Of a DNA stretch of 48,876 nucleotides, positions 1 through 7,589 are shown piece after piece (positions within the stretch are counted from its first letter, which is position 1; every line of letters starts with the position of its first letter). This stretch comes from an uncultured Clostridia bacterium (GTDB lineage Bacteria > Bacillota > Clostridia > Christensenellales > Borkfalkiaceae). Under the pieces are notes generated by a model, which made no database searches, was not told where the DNA came from, and worked only from the letters and a program-made list of their open reading frames with translations. Made by a program: the position numbers and the translations under genes. Location: positions 1 through 48,876 of the forward strand of contig CAKQQY010000012.1 in the NCBI GenBank assembly GCA_934271245.1. The letters run 5' to 3'.

Positions 1-890
1 GCGGGAAGTCTTCCTTCTTTTCTCGGTCCGTTAAGTTTTACGAAAGGAACTTCGGCTAAAACCTTATTTATAAACCTGTCTCTTAACGAACTTACGTATT
101 CAAAGTTTTTATCCATATCGCGGGCGGCGATTTCGAACGCTTTGGCAAAACCTACCACGCCCGGAACGTTTGTGGTTCCGCCCCTTTTCGTTCTTTCCTG
201 ATGACCGCCCGTAATTATGCTGTCGATTTTAAGACCCGTTCTTATATACAACGCGCCCACGCCTTTCGGTCCGTAAATTTTATGAGAACTCATACTCATC
301 AAATCTACGCCGAGCGCTTTGACGTCTATTTTAAGAACGCCCGCAGCCTGCACCGCGTCGGTAAACATTACCGCGTTTTTGGAGTGGGCTATTTCGGCGA
401 TTTCTTTTATGGGTTCTATCGTTCCCACTTCGTTGTTCGCCATCATGCACGCTACGAGTATGGTATCGTCTCTTATTATGCTTTTTAAGTGTTCCAGGTC
501 GACGAAACCTTCTTCGTCAACCTTCATAAACTCTATCTCGAACCCGTCTTTCACGAGTTCTTTGGCGGTGGTAATCATCGCCGCGTGTTCTATGGGGCTT
601 ATGATTATGTGCTTGCCTTTATCTTTATGCGCCGAAGCAATTCCGCGAAGCGCCCAGTTATCGCTTTCCGTTCCGCCCGAAGTAAAATACAATTCGCCCG
701 GTTTACAGTTGATTATGGAAGCAATAGTATCTCTCGCTTCGTCTACCGCTTTTACCGCTTCCCTGCCGAAACAGTGCTGACTGTTCGCATTACCGAAGTT
801 CTCGGTAAAATACGGTTTCATCTTTTCAAACGCTTCTTCGCACAACGGCGTGGTCGCCGCATGGTCGAAGTAAATAGGTGTTTTTACCAT
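1..890 (-). CDS. iscS: Cysteine desulfurase IscS/NifS, C-terminus cut by window edge
   Basis: PLP-dependent cysteine desulfurase, which takes sulfur from L-cysteine for Fe-S cluster and thio-cofactor assembly in the cytoplasm. About 296 codons of an expected ~390 are present, running off the left edge. Seen: an N-terminal YFDHAATTPL motif, TSGGTESDNWALRG (cofactor phosphate region), and SSHKIYGPKG carrying the PLP lysine. The active-site cysteine loop would lie beyond the edge. The ATG at 888-890 is 14 nt downstream of the Rrf2 regulator stop, so the two are co-transcribed as in iscR-iscS operons; a scaffold gene (iscU/nifU) would be expected further left but cannot be seen. Family assignment is firm; IscS versus NifS naming is a convention here. 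Confidence 0.93.
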   Translation of the reverse strand, partial: MVKTPIYFDHAATTPLCEEAFEKMKPYFTENFGNANSQHCFGREAVKAVDEARDTIASIINCKPGELYFTSGGTESDNWALRGIASAHKDKGKHIIISPIEHAAMITTAKELVKDGFEIEFMKVDEEGFVDLEHLKSIIRDDTILVACMMANNEVGTIEPIKEIAEIAHSKNAVMFTDAVQAAGVLKIDVKALGVDLMSMSSHKIYGPKGVGALYIRTGLKIDSIITGGHQERTKRGGTTNVPGVVGFAKAFEIAARDMDKNFEYVSSLRDRFINKVLAEVPFVKLNGPRKEGRLP

Positions 891-904
891 AATTTATCTT
901 CCTT

Positions 905-1306
905 TTAACGTAATTCTCCGTCAATCATTTGTTTAAGATTCATTTCGTCAAGCAACCCGTTTATGCCGTCGTACAGTTTCTTCCATACGCCCGCCGACGG
1001 ACAACATTTGCATTTCGCGCCGTCTTTTACGCACTCGATTATCGTCATATCGTCTTCTAACGCCCGTACGATTTCGCCTATCGTTATCTCTTCCGGCGCT
1101 CTCGTAAGCATATACCCGCCGTTAGTCCCGCGGTTCGCGGTCACAATCCCCCGCGCCGACAGCATTCGCATTATTCTCTCTAAATATTTCCCCGATACCG
1201 ATATCTGCGATTCCAGCGCGCTTGCCGACACAATGTTATCGGGATAATTTTTGGCTAATATATGGCACGCCATTAAGCCGTAATGCGTTTTGGACGACAG
1301 TTTCAT
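905..1306 (-). CDS. Rrf2-family (IscR-like) transcriptional regulator
   Basis: A 133-aa winged-helix repressor of the Rrf2 family, first gene of the operon with iscS. The N-terminal MKLSSKTHYGL start and the helix-turn-helix near residues 25-50 (ISVSGKYLERIMRML), followed by the NRGTNGGYML wing, are typical. Cysteines at 92, 99, 101 and 102 occupy the region where IscR holds its [2Fe-2S] cluster (Cys92/98/104 in E. coli), so Fe-S sensing is plausible though spacing differs. A consensus promoter lies upstream and a 25-bp near-perfect dyad sits just downstream of its -10, which suggests autorepression. Inference: it senses Fe-S status and controls iscS supply. It could also be CymR-like (cysteine responsive); the adjacent desulfurase and the cysteine cluster favour the IscR role. 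Confidence 0.9.
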   Translation of the reverse strand: MKLSSKTHYGLMACHILAKNYPDNIVSASALESQISVSGKYLERIMRMLSARGIVTANRGTNGGYMLTRAPEEITIGEIVRALEDDMTIIECVKDGAKCKCCPSAGVWKKLYDGINGLLDEMNLKQMIDGELR

Positions 1307-1331
1307 CTTTTTTTTCCTTTTTTTTCAAGAT

Positions 1332-1356
1332 AATTGCTACCTTTTTGGTTGCAATT
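1332..1356 (-). promoter_or_regulatory. Operator-like inverted repeat for the Rrf2 regulator
   Basis: Two 10-bp arms, AATTGCTACC and GGTTGCAATT, pair at 9 of 10 positions around a TTTTT spacer. The dyad lies between the -10 box and the start codon of the Rrf2 gene, where a bound repressor would block transcription. Binding by the adjacent protein is inferred from position. Confidence 0.65.
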
Positions 1357-1358
1357 GT

Positions 1359-1387
1359 ATTATAGTAACATTATGCCCCGTTGTCAA
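1359..1387 (-). promoter_or_regulatory. Housekeeping promoter of rrf2-iscS
   Basis: On the minus strand TTGACA (1382-1387), a 17-nt spacer and TATAAT (1359-1364) match the sigma-A consensus exactly. Such a strong promoter makes sense if it is normally held down by the dyad directly downstream. Confidence 0.85.
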
Positions 1388-1495
1388 TCGTTTTACACGC
1401 CAAAAAACGCGGTTTTTGAAAAAAATTTCACGCAAAACATACGTTTGCGTGAATAATTATCGTTCTTTGTTAATGTTTAAAATCCGCCTTTTATT

Positions 1496-2689
1496 TTAGT
1501 CGGCAATGTCTTTTACCTTATCCAAAACGGCTTTTATTTTATCCGCCGCTATATCCATTTCTTCTTCCGTATGAGTCGCCATATAACTCGTTCTTAACAA
1601 ACTTTTACCGACAGGTACTGCGGGCGACACGGTGGAGTTTACGTATACGCCGTCGTCGAAAAGCAGTTTGCAGGCGGTAAAGGTTCTCACGTTGCCGTAA
1701 GTATAAATGGGAATTATAGGCGTGCCGTCTTTATTTTCCATTATTTCCACGCCGCGACTTCTAAGATTTTGGCGCATATAATCGGATATTTCGCGAAGTC
1801 TTGCGACGCGTTCGGGTTCTCTTTTAAGTATTTCGAGAGCCTTTCTCGCGCAGGCGACGCTTGCGGGCGTTATGCTTGCGCAGAATATGAACGGGCGCGA
1901 AACGTGGCGGACGTATTCGCATACTTCTTTCTTTGCCGCCATATAGCCGCCGATACTCGCAAGCGATTTACTGAACGTTCCCATATATACGTCTACTTCG
2001 TCTTCCAATCCGAAGTATTCGGCGGTTCCCCTGCCGTGTTTTCCGAGAACGCCGAGACCGTGAGCGTCGTCTACCATTACTCTCGCGCCGTATTTTTTGG
2101 CAAGTTTCACAATCTCGGGCAGTTTACACACGTCGCCGCCCATCGAGAATACGCCGTCGGTGACGATAAGTATCCCAGCCGTTTCGGGTACGGTTTTAAG
2201 TTGCCTTTCAAGGTCTGCCATGTCCGAATGTTCGTATCTCAACATTCTCGCAAACGAAAGTCTGCACCCGTCGTATATGCTTGCGTGGTTTTCTTTATCG
2301 CAAAGAATATAATCGGTTCTGCCCGCTATCGCGGAGATTATTCCGAGATTAGACTGAAAACCGGTCGAGAAAGTAACCGCGTCTTCTTTATGCAAAAATT
2401 CGGCGAGTTCTTTTTCGAGTTCTACGTGAATATCGAGCGTTCCGTTCAGGAATCTCGACCCCGAACAACCCGAACCGTACTTTTCCAGCGCTTTCACGCC
2501 CGCTTCGATTACTTCCTGGTTAGAAGTAAGTCCTAAATAGTTGTTCGACCCTATCATTATGATTTTTTTGCCTTCCATAACGACTTCGGGGCCTTGCTTT
2601 GTTTCTAATTTATGAAAATATGGGTATATTCCTTTCTCTTTCGCTTGTTTTACAACGTCCGATTCCGAACATTTTTTGAACAGGTCCAC
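1496..2689 (-). CDS. Alpha-oxoamine synthase, serine palmitoyltransferase-like
   Basis: A 397-aa fold-type I PLP enzyme that joins an amino acid to an acyl-CoA with loss of CO2. Visible: GSNNYLGLT (47-55), GSGCSGSRFLNGTLDIH (72-88), NHASIYDG (134-141), VDDAHG (206-211) and the PLP lysine K241 in TFSKSLASIGGY. The TFSKS(L/F)AS(L/I)GG signature and the N-terminal GIYPYF segment resemble bacterial serine palmitoyltransferases. AONS (BioF) and KBL have a TLGKA-type lysine motif, so a sphingolipid-type role is a better first guess than biotin or threonine metabolism. It starts at GTG with GGAGGCGA 5 nt upstream. No partner reductase or acyl carrier protein is adjacent, so the substrate is unproven. 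Confidence 0.85.
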   Translation of the reverse strand: MDLFKKCSESDVVKQAKEKGIYPYFHKLETKQGPEVVMEGKKIIMIGSNNYLGLTSNQEVIEAGVKALEKYGSGCSGSRFLNGTLDIHVELEKELAEFLHKEDAVTFSTGFQSNLGIISAIAGRTDYILCDKENHASIYDGCRLSFARMLRYEHSDMADLERQLKTVPETAGILIVTDGVFSMGGDVCKLPEIVKLAKKYGARVMVDDAHGLGVLGKHGRGTAEYFGLEDEVDVYMGTFSKSLASIGGYMAAKKEVCEYVRHVSRPFIFCASITPASVACARKALEILKREPERVARLREISDYMRQNLRSRGVEIMENKDGTPIIPIYTYGNVRTFTACKLLFDDGVYVNSTVSPAVPVGKSLLRTSYMATHTEEEMDIAADKIKAVLDKVKDIAD

Positions 2690-2758
2690 TACTCGCCTCC
2701 GTGTTTTTATTTCGGAACTTCTCGCTTTTACGAAAAGCGTCCGTTAAAAGTTGGTTTT

Positions 2759-2787
2759 ATTTTACCACTTTTTGAATAAAAACACAA
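2759..2787 (-). promoter_or_regulatory. Probable promoter of the oxoamine synthase gene
   Basis: Minus-strand TTGTGT (2782-2787), 17-nt spacer, TAAAAT (2759-2764). The -35 is two bases off consensus. The rest of the 204-nt gap to the next gene shows nothing else I can name. Confidence 0.5.
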
Positions 2788-2893
2788 GCGAATATTCTTT
2801 ACAGAACGGCGCCGTTTGTCGGCCTTTTGTCAAGCGTATGCTTTTCTTCGGACGGCGAACTTACCGCCGCGCGGAACTATTTACCGCCGCTTT

Positions 2894-3577
2894 TCAGTTG
2901 ACCGCCAAGGGTCCGTTTCCGCCGAAATAGTCCGTCGGCGTTATTATAAGACTGCTTTTAGACAGCGCGTTATAAAGCTTTAAGTTTTCTTCCGTAAGCG
3001 CCGCAACTTTCAGTTTTAATTCTTCGTTCTCTCTTTTTACGTCCGCCGAAATTCTGTCTACGAGAGCGTCTATCTCTCTTTCAAGTTTTTTGTAAGCAAT
3101 ATCGCCGACGGTTTTGCGATAATCGTATTTTTCGCCCGTTTCTTTTTCTATTTCTTCGGATATCTCGTCGATAAGGTTCGGCTTATCTTTCGCCACGTTT
3201 CTGAATTTATTCTGATACCTTAACGCAAGTTTTTCGTTGCCTTCTGCAAGTTCGTAAACGGATTTGCGTATAGATTTACCGTTCATTTTACCGAACAGTA
3301 CCTTTTTTACGAGTTTTCTTTCCATTTCGGGAGAAAAGAACTCCGATTTATTTACTTTTATTTCTTTTTCGCCCCAGTACGTTTTTTTAAGGTCATCGTC
3401 CTTTTGGCACTCGCGGGCAAGCGCGTAGTACATATTTCTGACCGTACCCTTACTCATTCCGGAAGCCGCCGAATATTCCGAAAACACTTTCGTTAAACTC
3501 TTCGCGTTTTCCGTTCTTTTAAGGTATTCGCCGAAATCCTTTATTCTGCTTTCTTTAAATCCGTATATTTTATTCAT
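2894..3577 (-). CDS. Unknown protein with HTH-like N-terminus and C-terminal coiled coil
   Basis: I do not recognise this 227-aa protein. It is highly charged, with a probable helix-turn-helix near residues 30-60 (SAASGMSKGTVRNMYYALAR), a basic middle, and a coiled-coil segment near 180-205 (VKRENEELKLKVAALTEENL). That composition suggests a DNA-binding regulator. The ATG at 3577 is chosen because GGGAGAG lies 7 nt upstream; an ATG 39 nt further upstream has no ribosome site. It is divergent from the 313-aa gene at 3647, with only 69 bp between starts, so the two may share control. No membrane segment or signal peptide. Confidence 0.75.
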   Translation of the reverse strand: MNKIYGFKESRIKDFGEYLKRTENAKSLTKVFSEYSAASGMSKGTVRNMYYALARECQKDDDLKKTYWGEKEIKVNKSEFFSPEMERKLVKKVLFGKMNGKSIRKSVYELAEGNEKLALRYQNKFRNVAKDKPNLIDEISEEIEKETGEKYDYRKTVGDIAYKKLEREIDALVDRISADVKRENEELKLKVAALTEENLKLYNALSKSSLIITPTDYFGGNGPLAVN

Positions 3578-3609
3578 AATTACTCTCCCTTTGGTCGTTT
3601 GTTTGTTTA

Positions 3610-3640
3610 TTGACATAACATAAAGGTTTTATTCATATTT
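3610..3640 (+). promoter_or_regulatory. Promoter placing the start at or beside the ATG (possible leaderless mRNA)
   Basis: TTGACA at 3610-3615, 17-18 nt spacer, weak -10 (TCATAT/CATATT, 3633-3639). A start 7 nt after the -10 would fall on or next to the ATG at 3647. No ribosome site precedes that ATG. Confidence 0.45.
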
Positions 3641-3646
3641 TTTAAT

Positions 3647-4588
3647 ATGTACTTTTATTTTTCTTCCGCGACGCCCGCCGGAGTAAAACTGAACGACAAA
3701 CTTTTGGGGATTATCGACGGCGACGTTATCGGTTGCGAACTCGATATTTCTAAAAGAACGCTCGCGGAAATTTGCCCGTTGACGGGGATAGGCGGAATCT
3801 TTTTCGCCATCGATAAAGACGTTTTCGTTAAGACCGACCCGCGATTTTGCGTTACGGATCTCGGGGGCGGTTATCTTATCAACGTGAACGACGTGACCGA
3901 GAAAAATCAGTTTAAAATTTACGCGCAGGAAAAATTCGGCGATTGTTCCGTTACCGTTTTTTGCGACAACGGCAACAAAATTTCCGTCGAAACCGCCAAC
4001 GACTTTTACGCCGAAACGCTTAATTTACCGATTGAAAACTGTAAAATAAAAAGAGCCTATTCGGGTAACGAAAATCTTCTTTTGTTAGATATTTTCTGCG
4101 GAAAAAGAATACTTATAATTTACCGCGTATCGAATAAAATTAAAAAGTTGTTTTTTAAGGAAGTCGCCGATTACGACGTTTCGTACGGAATTAAAACGGA
4201 AGAAAAACTTAAAGATATGGCGAAACACAAAATCGTTTGCGAGTGGGAATTGAAAGGCGATTGTTTTACCGAAAAGTCCGTTTCGGTGACGTGTTCGGAA
4301 AAGTTCGACAGGCTGTCGCTTCCTCCACACCTTATTCCGTTCGCGTTTGCGGAAGAACTCGCCGCGGGCGGGGATTACGCGTTTTATCTTTCCGATTCCA
4401 TGAAAGAACACGCCGACAAGTTAAAAGGATTTTTAGGTGATTTTATCGGGGTTATGCCGCCGCCGAAATTCAGAAAACCCGAAGAAATCGGGCTGATTTA
4501 TAAAATAAGCGACGACAGGTTCAAAGTAACATATATCACCACCGAACTTAACGGCGAAAAAATAACGAACATAAAAAAATCCTCGTAG
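3647..4588 (+). CDS. Unknown 313-aa soluble protein
   Basis: Not recognised. The protein is beta-rich and acidic/lysine-rich, with no signal peptide, membrane helix or enzyme motif I can identify. The N-terminal part reads like a small all-beta domain (YFYFSSATPAGVKLNDKLLG); the C-terminal ~110 residues are mixed alpha/beta and include a GVMPPPKFRKPEE linker. It is transcribed divergently from the HTH-like gene. The start lacks a Shine-Dalgarno sequence and sits about 7 nt past a possible -10. The stop codon lies inside the terminator stem. Codon use matches the neighbours, so there is no sign of recent transfer. Confidence 0.7.
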   Translation: MYFYFSSATPAGVKLNDKLLGIIDGDVIGCELDISKRTLAEICPLTGIGGIFFAIDKDVFVKTDPRFCVTDLGGGYLINVNDVTEKNQFKIYAQEKFGDCSVTVFCDNGNKISVETANDFYAETLNLPIENCKIKRAYSGNENLLLLDIFCGKRILIIYRVSNKIKKLFFKEVADYDVSYGIKTEEKLKDMAKHKIVCEWELKGDCFTEKSVSVTCSEKFDRLSLPPHLIPFAFAEELAAGGDYAFYLSDSMKEHADKLKGFLGDFIGVMPPPKFRKPEEIGLIYKISDDRFKVTYITTELNGEKITNIKKSS

Positions 4589-4606
4589 ATATCTACAAGG
4601 ATTTTT
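4575..4606 (+). terminator. Intrinsic terminator containing the stop codon of the 313-aa gene
   Basis: A nearly uninterrupted palindrome (AAAAATCCTCGTAGAT paired with ATCTACAAGGATTTTT, one mismatch) ending in a T-run. The TAG stop at 4586-4588 is within the 5' arm. Confidence 0.8.
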
Positions 4607-4691
4607 ATTTTTTATTAAGTTTAACTAAAAAAATTATAATTTTTTTTCCGCGTTCCGTTTGCCGCCTGTAAAATCAACGCGTAAAACCGCT

Positions 4692-4725
4692 ATTTTTTCG
4701 GAACGCCGCAAGCGGTTTCGCTTTT
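4692..4725 (-). terminator. Possible terminator of the cyclophilin-like gene
   Basis: On the minus strand AACCGCT pairs with AGCGGTT, with a GC-rich internal loop and only a short TTTT after the stem. It is weak but rightly placed downstream of the stop at 4754. Confidence 0.4.
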
Positions 4726-4753
4726 TTCGTCAGGCAAAAAGTTTACTTTTACC

Positions 4754-5596
4754 TTATTTAACTTTTACGCTCTTTACGACTACGCCGAAGTTGGTTACGT
4801 TGGCTTTTTCGTAAGTAGGAACGTTTATGGTCTTTTTGTTGTATTCAACGTACTGGTTGCCTTCCGCCGTGAACAAATCGTCGGGTTCTTCGTAATCGGA
4901 AGTCTTTACGATATGACCGGTTAAACCGAAGTTTTCGTTTACTTTCGTTTCGTCGTATTCGCCGGTATAATATACGGTGTAAGAAGTACGGTTGGAACCG
5001 CCTGCGTACGTGGTGATTTCGGTAAAGGTATCGGAATTAGTTTCGTCGTCTAAATCGATTTTAGCGAAAACGCAGAATTCGCCGTTATAATTCGATAAGG
5101 AAGAAGTAGGCATAAACCATTCCGCTCTGCCGGTTGCGGTAGAACCGTTGGTTTTATAGCCGTTTTCGTTTACCGTCCAGGTTCTCCATAAGCCTACGGC
5201 GCCCCTTACGTTGGTAAGGTCGGAACCGACCGTGCCGCCGCGTTTGAATTCGCCTTTAATTTCAGGTTTTACTTCGTTAAAAGTAAGTTCGCCGTCTTTG
5301 CTTATTATAGAGCCTAACATAAGTTGGCTGGAATAAGAAGTATTCTGATAAATAACCGCGCCGTCGTAATAACCGTCTTTAGCGTATCCGGTAATCGCGT
5401 CTACCGTTTCTGGCGCAAGATGACGATACATAGTAACGGTAAGCGTTTTTTCTTCCACCACGTTTTCCGCGGTGTTATAAACTTCGAACGTAATTTCGAT
5501 AGTTCTTAAATCTTCGCAAGCGGTAAGGCAGAAACACGCCATACATGCGATAACGGCTACCGTTAAATTAGCAAATACTTTGATTAAACGTTTCAT
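4754..5596 (-). CDS. Cyclophilin-like lipoprotein
   Basis: A 280-aa exported lipoprotein. The signal ends in a lipobox, LTAC, with the lipidated cysteine at 27. The body resembles cyclophilin-type peptidyl-prolyl isomerases: LAPETVDAITGYAKDGYYDGAVIYQ matches the APxTVxNF...GYYDG segment, RGAVGLWRT takes the place of the G-x-(V/L)-S-M-A-R strand, and NGEFCVFAKI matches the LDGxxxVFGxV strand. Catalytic arginine and phenylalanine positions are not clearly conserved, so activity is uncertain. The ATG at 5596 has GGAG 6 nt upstream; a TTG codon 12 nt earlier overlaps that site and is rejected. The likely place is the outer face of the membrane, in folding or as a degenerate binding protein. Confidence 0.75.
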   Translation of the reverse strand: MKRLIKVFANLTVAVIACMACFCLTACEDLRTIEITFEVYNTAENVVEEKTLTVTMYRHLAPETVDAITGYAKDGYYDGAVIYQNTSYSSQLMLGSIISKDGELTFNEVKPEIKGEFKRGGTVGSDLTNVRGAVGLWRTWTVNENGYKTNGSTATGRAEWFMPTSSLSNYNGEFCVFAKIDLDDETNSDTFTEITTYAGGSNRTSYTVYYTGEYDETKVNENFGLTGHIVKTSDYEEPDDLFTAEGNQYVEYNKKTINVPTYEKANVTNFGVVVKSVKVK

Positions 5597-5637
5597 ATTT
5601 TTCTCCAAAAAAAGATTTCCCTTTTTCTCTCCTTATT

Positions 5638-5666
5638 ATTTTACTATCGAAAAGCCGTTTTGTCAA
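5638..5666 (-). promoter_or_regulatory. Promoter of the cyclophilin-like gene
   Basis: Minus-strand TTGACA (5661-5666), 17-nt spacer, TAAAAT (5638-5643). Confidence 0.75.
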
Positions 5667-5831
5667 TAAAAGATTGCATTTTATACGCTTTTAATTATTG
5701 TTTTTAACGGTAAATATTTTTTTTGCGCGTTATCGTTTACTTATATCGCTTAATATGCTAAAATATTTTTAACGAAGCGTCGCGCTTTTAACGTTCGGCG
5801 TTTTTATAACCTTACTACACAGGAGAAAAAA

Positions 5832-6314
5832 ATGAAAACAACCGTAAACAGCGTTACTCTCGGAACGATTACCTACGAAGAAAGTCTTTGGTCGGGTAAA
5901 AAAGAACTTTCCGTTAACGACGAACCTCTCGAGAAAATAAACAAAACTCAATTCCGCACGCAGGACGGAAAAACCGTTACCATAAAGGGCAACATAGTTT
6001 TCGGAGCCAAACTCATCGCGGAAAACGAAACGGTAGCCCTTACAAAACCTATGAGTTGGTACGAAATAATTCTGGCTTTGCTGCCTTTCCTGTTCCCGTT
6101 AATCTGGGGCAATTCCCCGACTTTATGCCGGATATTCCCCGTAGTCGGCGGAGCGATAGGCGGAGCAGTCGGCGCGTTCTGCGCTATTCTTTCGGTTATC
6201 TTTATGAAACAAACGGACAAAGTTTTGTTAAAGATCGTTATCGGCGTAGCCGCTCTCGGAATAACCGTTTTAATTCTCTATTTCATCGCTTTGCTTATTT
6301 TAGGAATGATGTAA
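5832..6314 (+). CDS. Small membrane protein of unknown function
   Basis: A 160-aa protein with a soluble beta-rich N-terminus (1-70; repeated short strands such as VNSVTLGTITYEESLWSGKK) and three predicted membrane helices (about 77-95, 103-127 and 135-158). The second helix is rich in glycine (VVGGAIGGAVGAF). AGGAGAAAAA lies directly before the ATG. It is a single-gene unit ending in a strong terminator. The family is not recognised; the arrangement resembles small conserved Firmicute membrane proteins with a cytoplasmic strand-rich head. Confidence 0.75.
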   Translation: MKTTVNSVTLGTITYEESLWSGKKELSVNDEPLEKINKTQFRTQDGKTVTIKGNIVFGAKLIAENETVALTKPMSWYEIILALLPFLFPLIWGNSPTLCRIFPVVGGAIGGAVGAFCAILSVIFMKQTDKVLLKIVIGVAALGITVLILYFIALLILGMM

Positions 6315-6337
6315 ATAATTTAAGTTAAAAAATTTTA

Positions 6338-6366
6338 CCCCCGAATATACTTCGGGGGTTTTATTT
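6338..6366 (+). terminator. Intrinsic terminator after the 160-aa membrane protein
   Basis: CCCCCGAA and TTCGGGGG form an 8-bp stem, followed by TTTTATTTTA. Confidence 0.85.
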
Positions 6367-6448
6367 TACGGTAAAACCTTTATGCCGAAAATATATGTAA
6401 GTTACTATTTTTCCCATTGCCATTTGCCATATAATCCACCGACAGTAT

Positions 6449-6479
6449 AAAAAAACGCTCCCCTTTCGGAGAGCGTTTT
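6449..6479 (-). terminator. Terminator of the rplJ-rplL unit
   Basis: AAAACGCTC (6452-6460) pairs with GAGCGTTTT (6471-6479). The minus-strand transcript ends in a T-run. It is 20 nt past the rplL stop. Confidence 0.85.
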
Positions 6480-6499
6480 GATTTGCAAATAATTCGTAA

Positions 6500-6868
6500 T
6501 TATTCCGCAACGACGGTAGCGCCGACTTCTTTGAAACGAGCGATAATCTTGTCCGCTTCTTCTTTGGTAGCGTTTTCTTTGATAACGCCCTTTGCTTCGA
6601 CGAGCGCTTTCGCTTCGCCAAGACCCAAAGTGGTGAATTCTCTGACCGCTTTGATAACGTCGATTTTCTTGTCGCCGATTTCTTTGATGGAAACTTTGAA
6701 TTCGGTCTTTTCTTCCGCTGCGGGAGCCGCTGCGGTTGCTGCCGCCGCTACCGCTACGGGAGCCGCTGCGCTTACGCCGAATTCTTCTTCGATAGCTTTT
6801 ACTAAATCGTTGAGTTCAACAACGGTCATACCTTTGATTTCTTCAATCATTTTTGCAATATCTGCCAT
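6500..6868 (-). CDS. rplL: 50S ribosomal protein L7/L12
   Basis: The 122-aa stalk protein of the large subunit, present as dimers bound to L10, which recruits translation GTPases. Seen: N-terminal dimerisation helix (MADIAKMIEEIKGMTVVELNDLVK), an alanine-rich hinge near 33-52, and the C-terminal domain with the conserved GLGEAKALVE helix near 83-92 used to contact factors. Length is typical. A GGAGAA ribosome site precedes the ATG. It is last in the rplJ-rplL pair, 44 nt after rplJ, and followed by a terminator. Confidence 0.98.
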   Translation of the reverse strand: MADIAKMIEEIKGMTVVELNDLVKAIEEEFGVSAAAPVAVAAAATAAAPAAEEKTEFKVSIKEIGDKKIDVIKAVREFTTLGLGEAKALVEAKGVIKENATKEEADKIIARFKEVGATVVAE

Positions 6869-6912
6869 TTTAGTTTTCTCCTTAATTTTAATAAATAATT
6901 TTTAGCGCCCGA

Positions 6913-7413
6913 TTAAGCCTGCGCTTCGGCTTTTTTGTCTGCAACTGCTTTAATAGCAACCGCAAGACCTCTCGTAAAGTTGGAAAGCGTACCTGCGAGC
7001 ATTGCGTAAAGTTCTTCTTGCGAAGGAATAGCCGCGTATTTTTTTACGCCGTTATCGTCAACGTATACGTTATCGATATAACCGCTCTTTACGACTATTT
7101 TGTTTTCATACTTTTTGCTTGCAGCGACAATTACTTTACTTGCGCCGACTTCGTCGTTACCGAAAGCAACGGACGTCGGACCGTTAAGGTCGTTGTCGAA
7201 ATCGGTGATTCCCAAATCGTTGAACGCGCGGCGTACCAAAGTGTTTTTCAATACTTTGTAGTCAACGTCGTTTTTACGGAGTTCTCTACGAAGTTCTGTG
7301 TCTTCGCTTACGGTTAAGGCTTCATACTTAACGAGAACCACCGACTTGGAATTTTGAATCTTCTGCTTGATTTCTTCTACGACTTGTTTTTTCGCTTCAA
7401 AATTTGCCGACAT
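6913..7413 (-). CDS. rplJ: 50S ribosomal protein L10
   Basis: A 166-aa large-subunit protein anchoring L7/L12 on 23S rRNA. The N-terminal KKQVVEEIKQKIQNSKSVVLVKYEALTV segment and the RRELRKNDVDYKVLKNTLVRRA motif are diagnostic; the C-terminal helix (LAVAIKAVADKKAEA) carries the L12 binding site. AGGAGG lies 7 nt before the ATG. It has its own promoter and a structured leader, consistent with feedback control by L10. Confidence 0.98.
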   Translation of the reverse strand: MSANFEAKKQVVEEIKQKIQNSKSVVLVKYEALTVSEDTELRRELRKNDVDYKVLKNTLVRRAFNDLGITDFDNDLNGPTSVAFGNDEVGASKVIVAASKKYENKIVVKSGYIDNVYVDDNGVKKYAAIPSQEELYAMLAGTLSNFTRGLAVAIKAVADKKAEAQA

Positions 7414-7441
7414 GATTTACCTCCTGTGTTAGTAAATAAAA

Positions 7442-7560
7442 CGCCCTTACCCCGACACGGAATAAGGGCGCGTAAAGCGCTGATTAGTTCCGCCTCGGCA
7501 GGTTTTACTTTTAGTAAATTACACACCTGCTGTCTAGGGCTGTTTAATTTTTACTTTATT
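7442..7560 (-). promoter_or_regulatory. Ribosomal protein L10 leader with attenuator hairpin
   Basis: The 5' leader of rplJ-rplL folds into helices typical of the Firmicute L10 leader. It contains CAGCAGGTG and CCTGCC segments that pair around an AT-rich loop, then a final hairpin CGCCCTTA/TAAGGGCG (7442-7449 with 7463-7470) followed by TTTTATTT, just before the ribosome site. Known role of the family: free L10 (with L12) binds the leader and favours termination. The terminator is seen; the L10 binding fold is inferred from position and layout. Confidence 0.75.
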
Positions 7561-7589
7561 ATTGTATCACCTGTTAAAGGAGATGTCAA
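7561..7589 (-). promoter_or_regulatory. Promoter of rplJ-rplL
   Basis: Minus-strand TTGACA (7584-7589), 17-nt spacer, TACAAT (7561-7566). The -35 abuts the rplA stop codon, so rplJL can be transcribed apart from the upstream genes. Confidence 0.75.

Noticed and set aside
201..908. Plus-strand frames opposite iscS
   Set aside because: They are shadows: the minus strand encodes a continuous, recognisable cysteine desulfurase over the same bases.
6361..6621. An 86-codon minus-strand frame over the rplL 3' end
   Set aside because: It crosses the rplL terminator and lies in another frame of rplL; no ribosome site.
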